64,000 nucleotides of DNA from Linum tenue. Lineage: Eukaryota; Streptophyta; Magnoliopsida; Malpighiales; Linaceae. Where the stretch lies: the NCBI GenBank assembly GCA_946122785.1, contig CAMGYJ010000009.1:31097633-31161632 (forward strand), read 5' to 3'. Positions 45,218 through 58,299 of this stretch are shown in pieces. The position numbers and the translations under genes are program-made. How positions within the stretch are numbered: position 1 is the first letter of the stretch; each line of letters opens with the position of its first letter. Under the pieces are notes generated by a model that saw only the letters and a program-made list of their open reading frames with translations, was not told the origin of the DNA and did not search any database.

Positions 45218-45454
45218 CTTCTCAATCCCTTGAGCCCAAAGTTGATCGCTAGGCCTCACGAGTGGAGACCACCAAGGGAAAGCCCATCCATTTCCAAATT
45301 CTGTTTTCTTTTTCCCGATCTCAACAAATCAAAAAAGAACCACAAGAGGTGGTGTAGATTTATTATTGTTTAAGAGTTCAATTCTTATATGTCAGAATGG
45401 AGGTCTGGGTATGGGAGTTCAATTCTTATTTTGATGACAGCAGCTAAGAAGTAG
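45218..45454. other. Short unassigned stretch
   Basis: Nothing recognised between the palindrome and the RNase H scrap. Confidence 0.3.
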
Positions 45455-45700
45455 CGGCGAGAATGGGAGCCAGAGATGGAGGAGGCCATGGCAGCAGAAT
45501 TAGGAGCAAGGCTAGCTATGGTTCATGGGTTTCGTTAGCCAATTCTGGAATTGGACTTCCTATCGTTGGTGAGTAAAATGAATGCTCCGGTGGACATTCT
45601 AAGTGAGATTGGTACTGTATGTCGTAGCATGCGTGATTATCTACTGAGCAATAACTTGGGAAGTTGGCAGCATGTGAAGATCCACCCCAGGTATTATCCG
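45455..45700 (+). pseudogene. LINE-type RNase H scrap
   Basis: The frame reads MEEAMAAELGARLAMVHGFR, stop, PILELDFLSLVSKMN, then LLSNNLGSWQHVKI. This matches the second half of the RNase H domain found at the end of plant LINE ORF2 proteins. The first catalytic part is missing. It is on the opposite strand to LINE K. Confidence 0.55.
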
Positions 45701-45737
45701 ATTTGACTCGCGATGGGGCAGGTATTACCTGACCCGT

Positions 45738-46106
45738 AATAGTATGGGGCGGGGTATGGGTATCTAGCTACTTCCGACCCGCCCTGACCCGTACCACCCC
45801 GTTCTTGGCCTATTTTATCTCTATTTCTTACGATATATTTCTCTTATTTTTGTTTTTCTTCAACTAGTTAGAGTTGATATTTCAACTTGTTAGACTCAAT
45901 TACCCATTCTATTATCACTATTTTACATTCATAAAGTGTTTTCTCCTTTGTTTTATCGTAAAAAATAAAAATTGCGTTTATTTTTTTCAAAGAACATGTA
46001 AGAGTGGGTCGACCCGCCCCACCCCAAACCCGCACGGGTTTTACCAACCTCGTACCAAGTAACATGGAACGGAGCATGGATATTTAGATACCCGCCCCGC
46101 ACTATT
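45738..46106. mobile_element. MITE with inverted GGGCGGGTA-type ends
   Basis: AATAGTATGGGGCGGGG at 45738 faces its near reverse complement ending at 46106. The GC-rich ends surround an AT-rich middle, a form common in plant hAT-like MITEs. No duplication was identified, so the boundaries are approximate. Confidence 0.5.
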
Positions 46107-49043
46107 GTCATCACTACCTCTACACCTAATGGCTCGTAGTGACATTAACATACACCAGACAATGAGGTGATTTATTTTGAAAATCCCCCGGCGTGGATTC
46201 ATTCTCAATTGGAGCTAGATGATGTAATCAGTGAGTATGATTAATAAAATCGATGAAGGTTTAACTTAGAAAAAAAAAGTATGGAGGCTATCTTACAATT
46301 AATTATTTACTGCTTTCTGCAATAACTCATGACAAGAGGTTGATCATGGTTAATCACTATTATGATGGTGAATATCCTAATAATACAGTAAAAAATATGT
46401 AAAAAAATAGACAAATTATGGTAAGGTCATTTTCCCATTTTTATTTGGGCATCAAGGTTTCCCATTCCTATTCAAGCCAATCAAATGAGTTTCGATTACT
46501 TCTGTGACGATTCTTATACTTGATTGATGCGAGTTTTCAATTAAATTTGTTACTTATGTTGAAAAAATATATGACAGATAATACATAATTTATTTCAACC
46601 TCGTCACAAGTGATCTGGGTCCTAGTTAAACTAGGTGATCACTTGGATGTGTTTCTACTTATGTATCATCCAACTTTCGCCTTGTTGCAGTACATTATAT
46701 ATATGCCCAACTTACTAACAATGGCGAATGAGAAGTGGGAAAGCATGTCACTGTCGTGGCACCGAAAGGCCTAATGAAAAATGCAATCCGGAGAAAGCCA
46801 AGGCATGAATGAAGATGAAGGACAGCTGCCTGCCTTCGCATCATAATTTGATCAGGGAGATGAGGACTAAGGTCTTGGTTGGGATTCAAGACCCACCCTA
46901 TCTAGAAAAAGGTTTCAAGTATCAGTGGACTCTTCTAAGTTGGGTCTAATTGGATTGGCCCACTGTTTGCAGTGAATCTATTTCGGCCTGCACTATTTAA
47001 TATCTTGAGTTTCAAACAAATCGAATTCTCCAACATTATCTTGAATTTATCTACGATGGGTAATTGTAGAAAATATACAGATTATAAGCCCTAGTTTAGT
47101 ACAGTTTTGTAGCAGTAATGAGAATTTGGATTGGCCCACTGTAGCAGTAGATATACAATCACAACATCATGAAAAAATTAAATTAGAAACACGTTTAATT
47201 GATAATTTTGAGAATTATGGAAGTTTATAATTTTTTATGTTTAATTACTTCATTAGGATCTGTTTAGTACTAGTATTGAGACTATGAAAAAGGTAAGAAA
47301 ATAATGAAAGGAATAGAGTGACATGACGAGTTATGAGAAAAATGAGAAAAAATATATGAAAAAATATTGACAATAAGATTTCGGGGATGAATTATGCAAA
47401 AATGAAGGGGAAAATATGTACAAAATGAGTCTGTTGAAATTTGATCACAGACTATTTTGAATGGAATTATTACAGCTTATATGATCTCACAATAAACAAT
47501 TTTTGAAAGAAAACTATTTAAAGTTGTTTAACTATTTTCACTAGTTTATGTTGTGTTGTTAACTTCAACTGTCACAACAACAAATTAAACGAAACTAAAC
47601 ATGATTTGAGTTTCATGTGAAAACTGAAAACAAAAATAGAAAATTATACTAAATAGAGCATTAGAGCTCAGATCGGAGATTAGATCTAATAGCTTGACAA
47701 AGGCAATTATGGTTCGGCAATACAACAAATTTGGTCAATAAAGCAAAAAAATATCACGATGAAATGACAGCTTTCTGTGATGAAAAAGGAGATCCAACTT
47801 ACCTAAGTGGAGAGTAGAATTAGTCCACGCTATATATCATTTGCAGACGTCATATCATCATTATTATCATCATCAGCATCACTATCTATGACCATTTCAT
47901 CCACAAACTTCTTAAAGTTACTTTATTAACTCAAATTACTTCATTTCACATTATATTTATTCATAATAAATTGATAACATATAATTTGGATTGCTGCATG
48001 GTTCATTGTACTTTCAAATTGGTGTTATTTTTCTTACTTCGAACTTACAAGTTATACATGTATTTTAAAATATGATATTTGGTTAAGAGGATTATACTTC
48101 AAATTTGGGTAAAAAGTTAGAAAAAATACATATGATGCCTACTTATGCCTTGAGTTGCATAATTTTTCTATGCAATGGAGGTTGCATATTATCCTCACCG
48201 ATATTTGCATTTAGTTAGCCACAATGCATTGCGAGAGTGAGTGAATTTTCATAATAAAAGTCACCTGAAATAACAAGTAGTTGATATGTAATATATTCGT
48301 AAACTTCTATCAACCATTTATAGAACACCGATACGAATGTAAAAGCACAAACACAAACACCAACAACATACAGTAGTTATTTAGAGATTCAAAGAACTGA
48401 TTAATAGGGAATATAAAATGGTTATCTTCATACATATATAAATCGATAACATGTATACAATCGTCTATCTTTGAATTCTCGTTTTTTCCCATGTATTAGA
48501 TTCTCTATTATGTCATTGGACTATTTACAAGTTGTAGTTTGCTTCCATTAAAAAAGAAATGATGGGATAAACCAAATATGGCCACATCTCAACTTTCCAA
48601 TGAGCATGGGATTACGATGGTAATCAAAGAAACTAAAGTTCTAATCAAATGCATGTGTTAGCCATAAAAATTATAACATAAACGGGGCCTAGCTATAGTT
48701 GGCATGCAAGTAAGCCACCTTTTGGGATGACCATCCATATATTATTGTATGATTACTCTTCCTTTTTTGAGTCCCTTAATAATTGGGCGTGGAAAATCCA
48801 ATATCCATCACCATGATTATTTGTTACTACATTCTCCACCCACATCATTTCGAAAGCTAAATATTACAAGATGCATGTATATACTTTTCCATAACCGCTC
48901 AATGCATGGCGCAAGAGGTGACAATGGATTGATTCATTCAGTATTCTCACCTAATTGTTACTAATGATATGGATACTGGACATGACTCAAAAGGGACTCA
49001 TACATAATGTGTTGGTTTTGAGTTTGCGTTGGGTTTTGATTAA
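46107..49043. other. AT-rich intergenic stretch without recognisable genes
   Basis: No coding similarity, RNA gene or clear repeat was found over 2.9 kb. All ORFs here are short and of low complexity. TCTGTTTAGTAC (47268) and ACTAAATAGAGC (47651) might be ends of a decayed MITE. Confidence 0.5.
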
Positions 49044-49400
49044 GGGTCGTTTGGATGTGGAAATTTTAAAACGTTGAAATTTGTCTGAATTTCCATGTTT
49101 TACAAAACTAAGGAATTGACTTGTGGAAATTGGGAAAAAAATCACGTTTGGATAGGGTTAGTTTTGTGGGAATTGATGGTGTGGAATTTGGAAATAGAAG
49201 TAAGAAAACGTGGTAATGTCAAATTACTAGGGAGAGGTGTAGTATTCTCAATTACCATGAATGTGGTAATTGAAGCCAATTTCCACGGTCCAATTTCCAT
49301 ACCATTTTTGCTCTCCCAAACATGGGTTTTTAACCCAATTACTGCATTATGTGGTAATTGGGTCCAATTACTACATTACATTTCCACATCCAAACGAAAG
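49044..49400. mobile_element. MITE with GTTTGGATGTGGAAAT inverted ends
   Basis: An 18-bp perfect inverted repeat, TCGTTTGGATGTGGAAAT, lies at 49047-49064 and reversed at 49380-49397. The interior has more self-complementary patches (GGTAATTG/CAATTACC). It resembles PIF/Harbinger- or hAT-type MITEs. The ORF spanning it is not a gene. Confidence 0.6.
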
Positions 49401-49574
49401 TTCAATTTGAGTAAATTTATTTGGATCCGCACAAATGGATCTATTTGGTTCATGAAGATGATCGTATATACAAAAATAAAATATCAACTATTTCAGTAAT
49501 CACGTTAAGACTATTAATGTTGGTCTTCTTTCTGGATTGAATATTATATGGCATGGATTCGGACGGGTACAAAG

Positions 49575-50271
49575 TAGGGATGGCAACAAAACTCGAACCC
49601 ACAGGTACACTACCCGACCAAACCCAGTCAACGCGGGTAAAACCCGTGTTGACAAGTTTTTGGCCGGGATCGGGTTTAAACCCGTTCATTATATTATTGA
49701 CCGGGTTGGGTTGTGTTTGGGTTTAGGTAAACCCGCCCCATTTGTACTCGCCTACACTCATATAATTAATTTTCCGGTATATTTAATATTCCAAACAACT
49801 AATCTTCTTTATGTTTGTGGAGACATGTCTAATTTTTTCTTTCTAATTGTATAGAATGAAGTTGATATTATCGAGTGGAGAGTGAAGAAGCTTAATTGAC
49901 AAGGAGGAAGAAGCTTTCAATCAATCATGTTATTTATAGATAATTTGTGATTTGCTTCAATTTTCTTGAGTTTTCTAGATTGGTGTTGAACAATTTGTAT
50001 GGTTAATTCGTGATTTACTTGATTTTTTAGAATGATGTTTTATATATGGATAATTTGTATTGAGAGATTGATATTTGACTTTTATTTTGATAAAAACTTG
50101 TTATTATAAAACTTGTACAACAAAAATCCATGGGTACCTGTGAACCCGCGGATACCCAGCGAGTTGGGTTGAGTTTGAATTTTTCAAATCCAGTAAATTT
50201 TACCCCAAATTTTTTTCACGGATAAACCCATAAATTTGGGTTTGATCCAACCCGACCCATCTTCATCCCTA
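49575..50271. mobile_element. hAT-like non-autonomous element
   Basis: The ends TAGGGATGGCAAC and CATCTTCATCCCTA form short inverted repeats, with subterminal GGGTA/ACCCG words at both ends. Flanking 8-mers GTACAAAG and TTACAAAA agree at six of eight positions, as expected for a decayed 8-bp hAT duplication. No transposase. Confidence 0.7.
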
Positions 50272-50798
50272 TTACAAAACAACAATTGAAGCTAATATAC
50301 TTTAGATGTAAAAAGTACCAGTAAAGTAGTGGGAAACTAATGTGTGTTGTGCATGCACGTGACTGTTTAGTGCTTAAAAATGCACTGTAGCCTTCAGAAC
50401 CAAGATCTCACATCACATGCAGGATGCAGCTGCAGGGCAGCAAGGACAAAGACAAGTGGAACTGTTGAATATAATAAAGGTTGCTTAATGAACAACTGTA
50501 GTTATTGGAAGTGAGATTTAATTACAAGTTTCATAAGTGAAATCTAACTTTTTATCATGTACAAATTCATTATATGTGCTTAAACAAGTTGTTAATATTT
50601 AGATCAGTCAAATACTAACAATATGTTAAGAATTAATTGGTCTCGATGAAACTTGAGTGGTTAAAACTTAAAAGAGTGTTTAACAGGGGTGAGATAGCGT
50701 CACTTTCTCTAAGAGCGTTGTGAGTTTCACAATCAAGGATAATTTGGGTAGTCCAAAAGAATCTTATTAATTACTTTCCTTTTGGTATTAATTACATT
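50272..50798. other. Unassigned intergenic stretch
   Basis: No gene or repeat recognised. Confidence 0.4.
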
Positions 50799-50813
50799 TT
50801 GGAAATGTAAAAC
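50799..50813. repeat. Target site duplication of LINE H, left copy
   Basis: TTGGAAATGTAAAAC(T) here and at 58153-58168 is an exact 15-16 bp match, the length expected for LINE insertion. Confidence 0.9.
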
Positions 50814-50821
50814 TTTTTTTG

Positions 50822-53524
50822 AACGAAAATATTGCTTGCATTAACAAGAAAAATTAAGTTACACAATGCCGACCTCCGCAGAGAGCCAAGCACCAAAATC
50901 GAACCCATTACACCCTACAGGAAACAAAAAGAGGGCATTTTTAGCCACACAATGGGCTACTCTATTGTTCTGCCTGCCAACAAACTGAAACTCCACCTTC
51001 GGACACAAGTCCACCAGTCGTCGAATATCCTCATATACGGCTTCGCCACTGCAATCGCCGGTTGTCCCAGCCACCACCTTGTCTATGATGACATTAGCAT
51101 CGCCCACCACCAGCACCAGATGAAACTAAGCACCCACACACATATGGACCGCTTCCCGCAAAGCTAGCAATTCCGCAAGCATCGGTGACACAATCCCATC
51201 AACACCACACCATGGGTCCGAAGCATAGAGCCAGCAACATCCATAAACACAACCCCACCAGCTGAATGCGATCCCGAACAGGTTGCACCATCAAAAGAAC
51301 ACAAAACCCAATCCGGACCACCCAACAGAGAAGTCGTCACTCCCATGCCACTATTGCTCCGCCCCCGCCTTACATTCTCTAGCACATTAGCACCCACAAG
51401 CCACTTTGTCACCTGCATCTTAAACTGCCGCAACAAAACTTTATCCAAGACCTGGACACCCTCAAACACCACTAAATTCCGAGCTTTCCAAATCCGCCAT
51501 AGGAGACACACCAGGTTCACTACCCGCTCCGTCGACCCATCTTTGGCTATGAAATACCGGATGAAATGGCCAAGTTATCACCAGGGACTCCCTACGCCGC
51601 TTGCCGTAAACCAGCATCCTCCCATAGCCGCTGCACCACCGCGCACTCAAGGATAAGATGCTCGATTGATTCCTCCTCAGCCCAGCACACCGAACAACAA
51701 GTCGGAACAGGAACCTCCCTCGTCAGCAGCGCCTCCATCGTAGGCAAGATCTTACTCAGGAGTTGCCAAATGAAAATTTTCAAATTTGGTTAAATAGGCA
51801 TGTTCCATACAAGCTTCCACATCTTGCGGTCCACCAAGCCTGCCTCCGGCCTCCATTATGACCTGCGTCTGTCCAGCTGGTTCACTAACCGATATCTTGA
51901 TTTGACTGTATACATACCCGTAGGCTCACGGACCAAATCAGTTTATCAGGAACAGCCGATCTTGGCAAAGGAATGACCAAGATCGCCCGCACCGTATCCT
52001 CAGAGAACCACCCATTTAAACAGTCCATACACCACCACCCCATATCCGGGCACCGCAGCTGAGAGACCATCTCCATCCCCATCCAGAGGATCCCTTGTTT
52101 AATGACCGGAGCTGCCGGGAAAATCCCAGGAATCCACCTTCCTGATTGAATAGGAATTGCCTCACCTGTCCCCACCTGCCAAACAATCCCCTCCTTGAGT
52201 AGAGCACAACCATGCAGTATACCTTGTCATCCCCACAACGATCTTGATCCCACACCCGCTGACAAGATTGACCCCTTGGGAAAATACTTGCCACGGTAGA
52301 CCTGGGCCAACAACGAATCTGGTTTCGTCAGTATGAGCCAAGCAACCTTAGCCAAGAGAGCCTAGTTAAACAGCTCAAAACGCCGAAAATCCAACCCTCC
52401 GTAATGCTTACTACGGCACATCCGACGCCATGACATCCAGTGCATCTTAGCATTTCCATCAGCATAGCCCCACCAAAAACGTGTCAAATGTTTATCCAAA
52501 CGTCTGCACAACGTCAGTGGTAGTTTGAAACATGCCATCGAATATATCGTCATAGCCGCTGCCGCAGACTTTAGGAGAGTCTCCTTGGCTGCCAACGATA
52601 GGTGTTTCTGTTTCCACGCCTTGAGTTTCTGCAATAGCTTCTCCTCAATATACCGAAAGGTATCCATCTTCGATCTTGCAATCGTAGTTTGTAAACCTAG
52701 GTACTTATCATGAACTCCCACCACACCAATCCCTAACTGAGCCGCCATCCCTGCTCCCTCCTCCGATGTAATGTTTTTACTAAAACAAACCGCCGACTTT
52801 TGAAAATTTACCCTTTGCCCAATGAGCACCTCATACTCCTGCAAGACCGCCTTAAGTGCTTCACACTCCTGTGGGGATCCTCGCAGGAATAGTTACGAAT
52901 TATCAGCAAAGAAGAGATGGGAAATCCGAGGAGCTCTAGGGATGACCCTAACCCCCTCTAATCTCTTCTCCTGAATGGCCAGTTGTAATAAAGCCGCCAA
53001 TCCTTCTGTACACAAGACGAACATGAGTGGAGACAAGGGATCCCCTGTCTCAAGACCCTTGTAGCCTTAAAATATCCAGAGGGCTTGCCATTCATCATCA
53101 CCGAAAATGAGGTAGTAGAAATACACTCCCGGATCCAATTGATCCACGTCCCACAAAAAACCCATCCAATTCAAGACTTCTAGCAATAAAGGCCACTCGA
53201 CTCAATCATAGGCCTTTTCCATGTCAACCTTTAAAGCGATGTATCCTTTCTTGCCTTTCGTCTTAATCTTCAGGTAGTGCATTATTTCATGTCCAACCAA
53301 AATGTTGTCAAATATCTGGCGTTCCCGAATGAACGCATTTTGCCCTGGCGAGACAATTTGCAGTAATATCCCCGCCATTCTCTCAGTCATAATCTTAGAG
53401 ATTATCTTATAGAAAAATTGACACAAACTGATTGGCCTCAAATGCCGCATGCACTCCACCTCATCCACTTTGAGAACCAATGTTAACCACGTATGATTAA
53501 AGCTTCGTAAAATATGATCATTAC
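50822..53524 (-). pseudogene. LINE H ORF2: reverse transcriptase, zinc tail and RNase H
   Basis: From high to low coordinates: YIALKVDMEKAYD (first catalytic Asp, about 53205), a frameshifted stretch where the catalytic pair reads FADNS instead of YADD (about 52900), KYLGLQTTIARSK, FWWGYADGNAKMHWMSW, a zinc-binding segment (CCSVCWAEEESIEHLILEC, about 51600-51700), and an RNase H end with DANVIIDKVV and VEFQFVGRQNNRVAHCVAK (50859-51116). There are several frame changes. The mutated FADN and the stop after it abolish polymerase activity. Confidence 0.85.
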
Positions 53525-54412
53525 TAGGGGTGGGCATCGGTGCGGTTTGAACCGAATTGCACCGTATTGATATAAACCGCACCGTACCGCATTCAATTAG
53601 ACCGCACCGCATGTTCGACCGCAATGTTATTGGTGCGATCCAACCAAACCGCATAATTTAGCGATTTGGTGCGGTTTAAACCGCATCGCATATTTGACCG
53701 CAATTCATTTATGAATTATACTTTATTAAATAACATCACTACTCATGACTACTGCCGCAAAGAATTGAACTGGACTCTGTTTCTCCCGCCACCGAAACAG
53801 AGCATTTCCTTCCCTACTGCTACTGAATTAGGGAAAGAGAGAGAGCACCCATTTGCTTTTGCCCATCACCCGATTACTTTTGTTCCCATTTCTATCTCTC
53901 TTGGATTTTTTTTCCTTCACTCGAAGTAAAAAAAGAATGGGCGCTTGGTGGTAATGGTGGAAACATGTTACGGTGAAAAACATGAAAAGTAAACACCTTC
54001 CCCAACACTGTTCCATTTTCATTCTCTTTGATTCCACTGTGGTGCAGGTGTTTTTTTTTTTACATGAAAAGAATGAGATGCACTGATGCATGTAAGAATG
54101 TAAAACTGATAAAACAGAGCAGACTATTGAAACAGAGCACACTGCCCTGGAAATAAGCCATTGAACATGCGTTGGATGCAAGCATCCGAATGAGTATCAT
54201 ATTGCACTCAGTTAGAGGGAAAGGGTTGGGCTTGGAAAATTTGGAATGTCCGCGGTTTGTTGTTTTGAACCGCAATCGTGCGGTTTCGGTGTAAACCGAC
54301 CGCGAACCGCATAAAATGTAAACCGCATAGTGGACCGCAAGTTTAACGGTGCGATTTGGTTTGACCGCATATGCGGTTCGGTGCGGTCCGACCGCACCAA
54401 TTCCCACCCCTA
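53525..54412. mobile_element. hAT-like non-autonomous element in LINE H
   Basis: The ends are TAGGGGTGGG and CCCACCCCTA, with an exact 8-bp duplication ATCATTAC (53517-53524 and 54413-54420). Both subterminal regions are full of GCGGTTT/AAACCGC words. The 888-bp element encodes no transposase. Removing it rejoins LINE H ORF2. Confidence 0.9.
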
Positions 54413-54420
54413 ATCATTAC

Positions 54421-55856
54421 TAAAAAACTATCGCACAACATTAATCACCGATGCCCAACAATATCCCAAAATTATTTAAAGAACTTACTTGTAAACCTGT
54501 CCGCCCATGGAGCCTGCGTTGACCCCATTGTGAAGACTGTCCGGCGAACTTCCTCCGGCGTTACCTCCGCCACCAATTCCTGGTTCATCTCGGCAGTAAC
54601 CTTTCTCTCTAACGGAATGCGGGCCATCCTGGCCGCCAAATCCCCCTGCACCGCCTCTGAAGTGAACAGATGGGTTTAGAAATCGGAGGCGACCTAAGCC
54701 TTCTCTGGTTCTTCCGTCGCCCAAGATCCATCCTCCTTCCCCAGCTGCGCTACGAAGTTCTTTTTTTCCTCGCGAGCGTCACCGTATGAAAGTACAAAGA
54801 ATTCGCATCGCCTTCCTTGAGCCACCTAACACGTGATTTTTTTCTCCAATACAGTTCCTCCTCCGCCCACTTCATCGTTAGCTCCGCTTCCAACACATAA
54901 ATTCGATTCTAATCCACCGGAGACTCGCATTTCAAGGCCTCTATCTCCGCATGCAGAGTTCTAATTTGACGGGTAGAGTTCGAAGTCCCCTTTTTACTCC
55001 ATTGGAAGAGCATGTGACATAACTTCGTCAAGAGAGTCCATAGTTGAAACATCGCCAAGCCCGGTATCTCCTCTTCCCACACTTGCGCTACCATGGGATG
55101 CACCTCAGGATTCGAGGCCCAACGAGCATCAAATCAGAAAACCAATTTCTTTTCTAGTACAAACGGCTTATCCGCAACCACCAGATCCCTATGGTCTTAT
55201 CCCAAATCCGTACCATGCTCAATAATAGTCTCAGTAAATTTTTCCACCCAAGACTCAGACCCAAAGGCCCTATCCAATCGTTCCTGCACACACGCAGCCC
55301 TCATACGTCTATTGGTCCACGTGAAAGGACAACCACGAAGTCCCAAATCATAGATACCCAATACATCGACAAAAGCACGAAAATCCACTGATTGAGTCGG
55401 ATTCCAGGCATTACCCCCTGTTTCTCCTCTTACGCGAGGATCACATTGAAATCTCCCATCACAATATACGAACACTGGAATCCCACGCAATAACTACGCA
55501 AAAAATCCAATTGAATAATACGAATAGACGCTACACAACTCAAATAAACAAAGATCACACCATACTGCAATCCATTATTTTCAACAAAAACAAAAATGAA
55601 GAAAGAAGAACTACACAACACCGAGACGTGTATCTCGGGGGGACCACCCTACCGCTAACCCTCCTGATGAGTCAACATACAACATCGACCAAGAAAAAAT
55701 AAGAAAAACCTAACCCACGCATCCGATGTGATACTACTTCCGACGCGACCTAGTTTCTGACAAAAAAATAAGATCAGGATTATTTGACCGAACTACACCT
55801 AGTAGAGATTGGAATCTGAGGGACGGACCAATCCCTCTCACATTCCAAGCTACCAT
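54421..55856 (-). pseudogene. LINE H ORF2: endonuclease and RT entry
   Basis: ATG at 55856 opens MVAWNVRGIGPSLRFQSLL, the usual start of plant LINE endonucleases. NNPDLIFLSETR follows, then IVMGDFNVIL (about 55435), GCPFTWTNRRM and QERLDRAFGSESW (about 55260). After the linker, the RT entry reads APWADRFTSKFFK where APGPDGF(T)xxFFK is usual. Stops and shifts occur at about 55738, 55490 and 55195. The ORF2 start overlaps the end of ORF1: ATGGTAG contains both the ORF2 ATG and the ORF1 stop. Confidence 0.8.
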
Positions 55857-57445
55857 TCTCGTTTAATCGACTGGGGCCACTCGCGACTGGCTTCCTCCAC
55901 CATTCCCTGTTCATCTGTATCCGCAGGAGCTAAGCAAACCTTCTTGACCGGACCTGGATTCTCCTCCAATCCCTCCACCTCCGCGGCAACCCTTTTTTTC
56001 TCCTCAATCACAGCCTCAGTCGGTGCAGTCATCTTGACCGCCACAGACATACTACTCATTTTTTCTTCAATCTGTACTTCACTTTCCTTAGCCTCGCCAC
56101 CTATTCGTCCCTAGTCCATTCGATTTTGCTCCTCAAGTTTGGACACCAAGTCCTTAACACGCATACCCAACACTTCTACATTCTTCCCCTTGACTTCCAA
56201 TGACTTTTTTTCCCTGCCTTTGTCCTCCATCATCACCGTCACTCTTCCCCACTTGCCCCCGCTCCCTAGACAAGCTCCCCTGGAGCTGCTCCTTTTCTCT
56301 GGCCCGCCGGTCTGCAACCTCTTTATCGCCTTTAGTCTCCAGCCTACCCTTCTCCTTGCAACCATCGCTCTTCTTTTCTCCCTCTGCCATCTGGACAACC
56401 ACCATTCGGTTCCCATCACCTCCCATAGAACCCCTACTCCCCATCAATTCTCCCTTCCCACTCCGCCCAGACTCCTTTCCTGCTCCCTCTTGGCGGCTGT
56501 CCACCATCACCTTCTTTTCAATCTTCCCTACTTCCTTACGCCCCACCTACTCCTTTCGCCCACCCTTTGCTGGTAATCCTAACACCACCTGCCTGCCTTC
56601 CGATTGTCGGTTCTCCCGTCTGTCATGACGCACCGCCTTATCTCCAGCCTTACCTCCTCCATGTTTCCCCTGTACCTCTTTCGTACCATGAGTAGAAGGA
56701 TTTACCCAGACCGAATTTTGTAGCCCCAACAATGTGTTTTCATTCAGTCTATGTCCCGAATCCTCCGTAGTGAGCTCCAGGCCAAAGTATTCATCATCCT
56801 TCGGATCAGGGAAACCACAATTGCTTGCCATATGACCAAATTGTCCACAATGATAGCAATAAAGAGGCAAATGTTCATAGATCAAGGTGACCCAGAACTT
56901 GCATGCCAAATCATTGCTAGCAAACAACCTCGAGCGCAACGGAGCCAGCACATTTAGCTTCGCCCTGGTTTTCACAAAATACCAGGCATACCTTTCAAAC
57001 CAAACAAACCTGCATCCACAACTTCCCCCAATTTCGCCTCCACCATTCTTCTCCCAAAGGAAACCGTTCGGCAATGAGCAGGAATTCCCCACATTTGTAC
57101 CCAAAACGGGGCATATGCTAGAGCCTCCACCACTTGTGGAGTCACCGGTTCCCAAGGTTGTAATTGCAAGATGCGTTCTTTGACAGGCCATGGCGTACGC
57201 TGAAGCACCCACTCCATATCCTCAGCTTTCTCAAAGAGAAATTGGAGCAACCATAGCTCAGCTTCCACCACTGTCACTTTGCAATCCCAAGCCCCTTTCA
57301 CGATTCTCTGGATCGCATTCAGGCTCGAAGGGTTCTCCGGGAAAAGGCGCCCGAGTAGGCTCAACTTAGCCCTTCTCATGCTAGCTTCAACATCCTCCAT
57401 CTCAAACTCGACCACGTGATCGATGTCCATAGGTTCCAGCTCCAT
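55850..57445 (-). pseudogene. LINE H ORF1: DUF4283-type, zinc-knuckle protein
   Basis: From ATG 57445 the frame reads MELEPMDIDHVVEFEMED, then a DUF4283-like segment (WVLQRTPWPVKERILQLQPW, AYAPFWVQMWGIPAHC). After a shift near 56990 it continues through VKTRAKLNVLAPL and the CCHC zinc knuckle CYHCGQFGHMASNC (about 56820-56861). The C-terminal half is charged and rich in Lys, Glu and Gly, with another shift near 56400 and a stop at about 56111. The last segment (56059-55850) ends SIKREW and overlaps the ORF2 start. ORF1 proteins of this type bind the element's RNA. Confidence 0.8.
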
Positions 57446-58152
57446 GATTCGTCTGTCTACTCGCGCTTGGTAGTGTTGGGTGAACAAACGAAAGCACCAA
57501 GCAAAAACAAGGAAGCATACATTAGGGAGAACCCACACATGGTATAATCTAAGAACAATCAGCTCCATGGTAGGGCCGTTACCTCTATTTTTATATTCAA
57601 TCAGCAATTCTGATGTCAGAATCCGACTTTCGTTCACCCTTTGATTTTGATGTGGATGACGAAATCGATTCGCTGTGGTTATATATACCGACCACTGGGC
57701 TAATCGCAGAACCCTTTGTTCCGTCAATTCCATTACTGACTTATCCATGATCCGGTTTCCCAGAGTATCGTATCTGGTATGGATCCGGAGATATCCGCTG
57801 AGATGCCCTTTCTCATCAGAAAGAATCCTCACCCAGTCTTCTCTGTGGCGATCTCCTCGCAATTTATCTTTATCCGGGTCTAGGTTTTCCCCTTTCAATA
57901 ATAGACCCATCAGATTCTTAGCTAATCTCCACCTCTGTAAGCTGGATCCGCTATCCCCAGCACTTCCGAAGCCACTCCAAAACTTTTTTTTAGTGGAATT
58001 GTATATCGGCCACCAATCTGGTGTCGTGTTCCTCCTGTCTACTACCCTAGAAGAACCAGCTAGGATGAGAGCGGCGATTTCGCCAACAAAATTGAGGAGA
58101 GAGGAGAGAGCGTTTCTGAACATTTTTTTCTGAACCTTTTCGGTATGTCTTA
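57446..58152 (-). other. LINE H 5' region with unbroken reading frame
   Basis: The frame of ORF1 is open without a stop through this whole region, from an ATG near 58122 (MFRNALSSLLNFVGEIAALI) to ORF1 at 57445. Either ORF1 has a 226-codon N-terminal extension or the 5' leader is open by chance. I do not recognise the extension. Confidence 0.5.
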
Positions 58153-58168
58153 TTGGAAATGTAAAACT
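58153..58168. repeat. Target site duplication of LINE H, right copy
   Basis: TTGGAAATGTAAAACT, identical to the left copy at 50799. Confidence 0.9.
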
Positions 58169-58299
58169 CATATTAAATACATTGCTTTATTTTTAAATTT
58201 TGAATCCTACTAAAAATACATTTCACTCTCTTCCTTTTCCAACAGTCATGACGAAATCCTTGAATCAGACTCGCTCCGGCAACCTACAAAAAATTATCA

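Larger units (their letters stand above)
50814..58152 (-). mobile_element. LINE H: full-length L1-type retroposon (two ORFs)
   Basis: A complete LINE on the minus strand: a poly(A) tail (T run at 50814-50820), ORF2 with endonuclease, reverse transcriptase, zinc tail and RNase H, then ORF1 with a DUF4283-type domain and zinc knuckle, then a 5' region of 0.7 kb. The 15-16 bp duplication flanks it. A hAT-like element (53525-54412) sits in its RT. Without that it is about 6.4 kb. Numerous frame breaks show it is inactive. Confidence 0.9.

Noticed and set aside
49095..49499. 134-residue plus-strand ORF
   Set aside because: It spans a MITE and its flank. The amino acids reflect the MITE's inverted repeats.
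50640..50760. Possible tRNA-derived SINE (TGGTTAAAAC-like box)
   Set aside because: Only a loose B-box resemblance, with no A box at the right distance, no tail and no flanking duplication.
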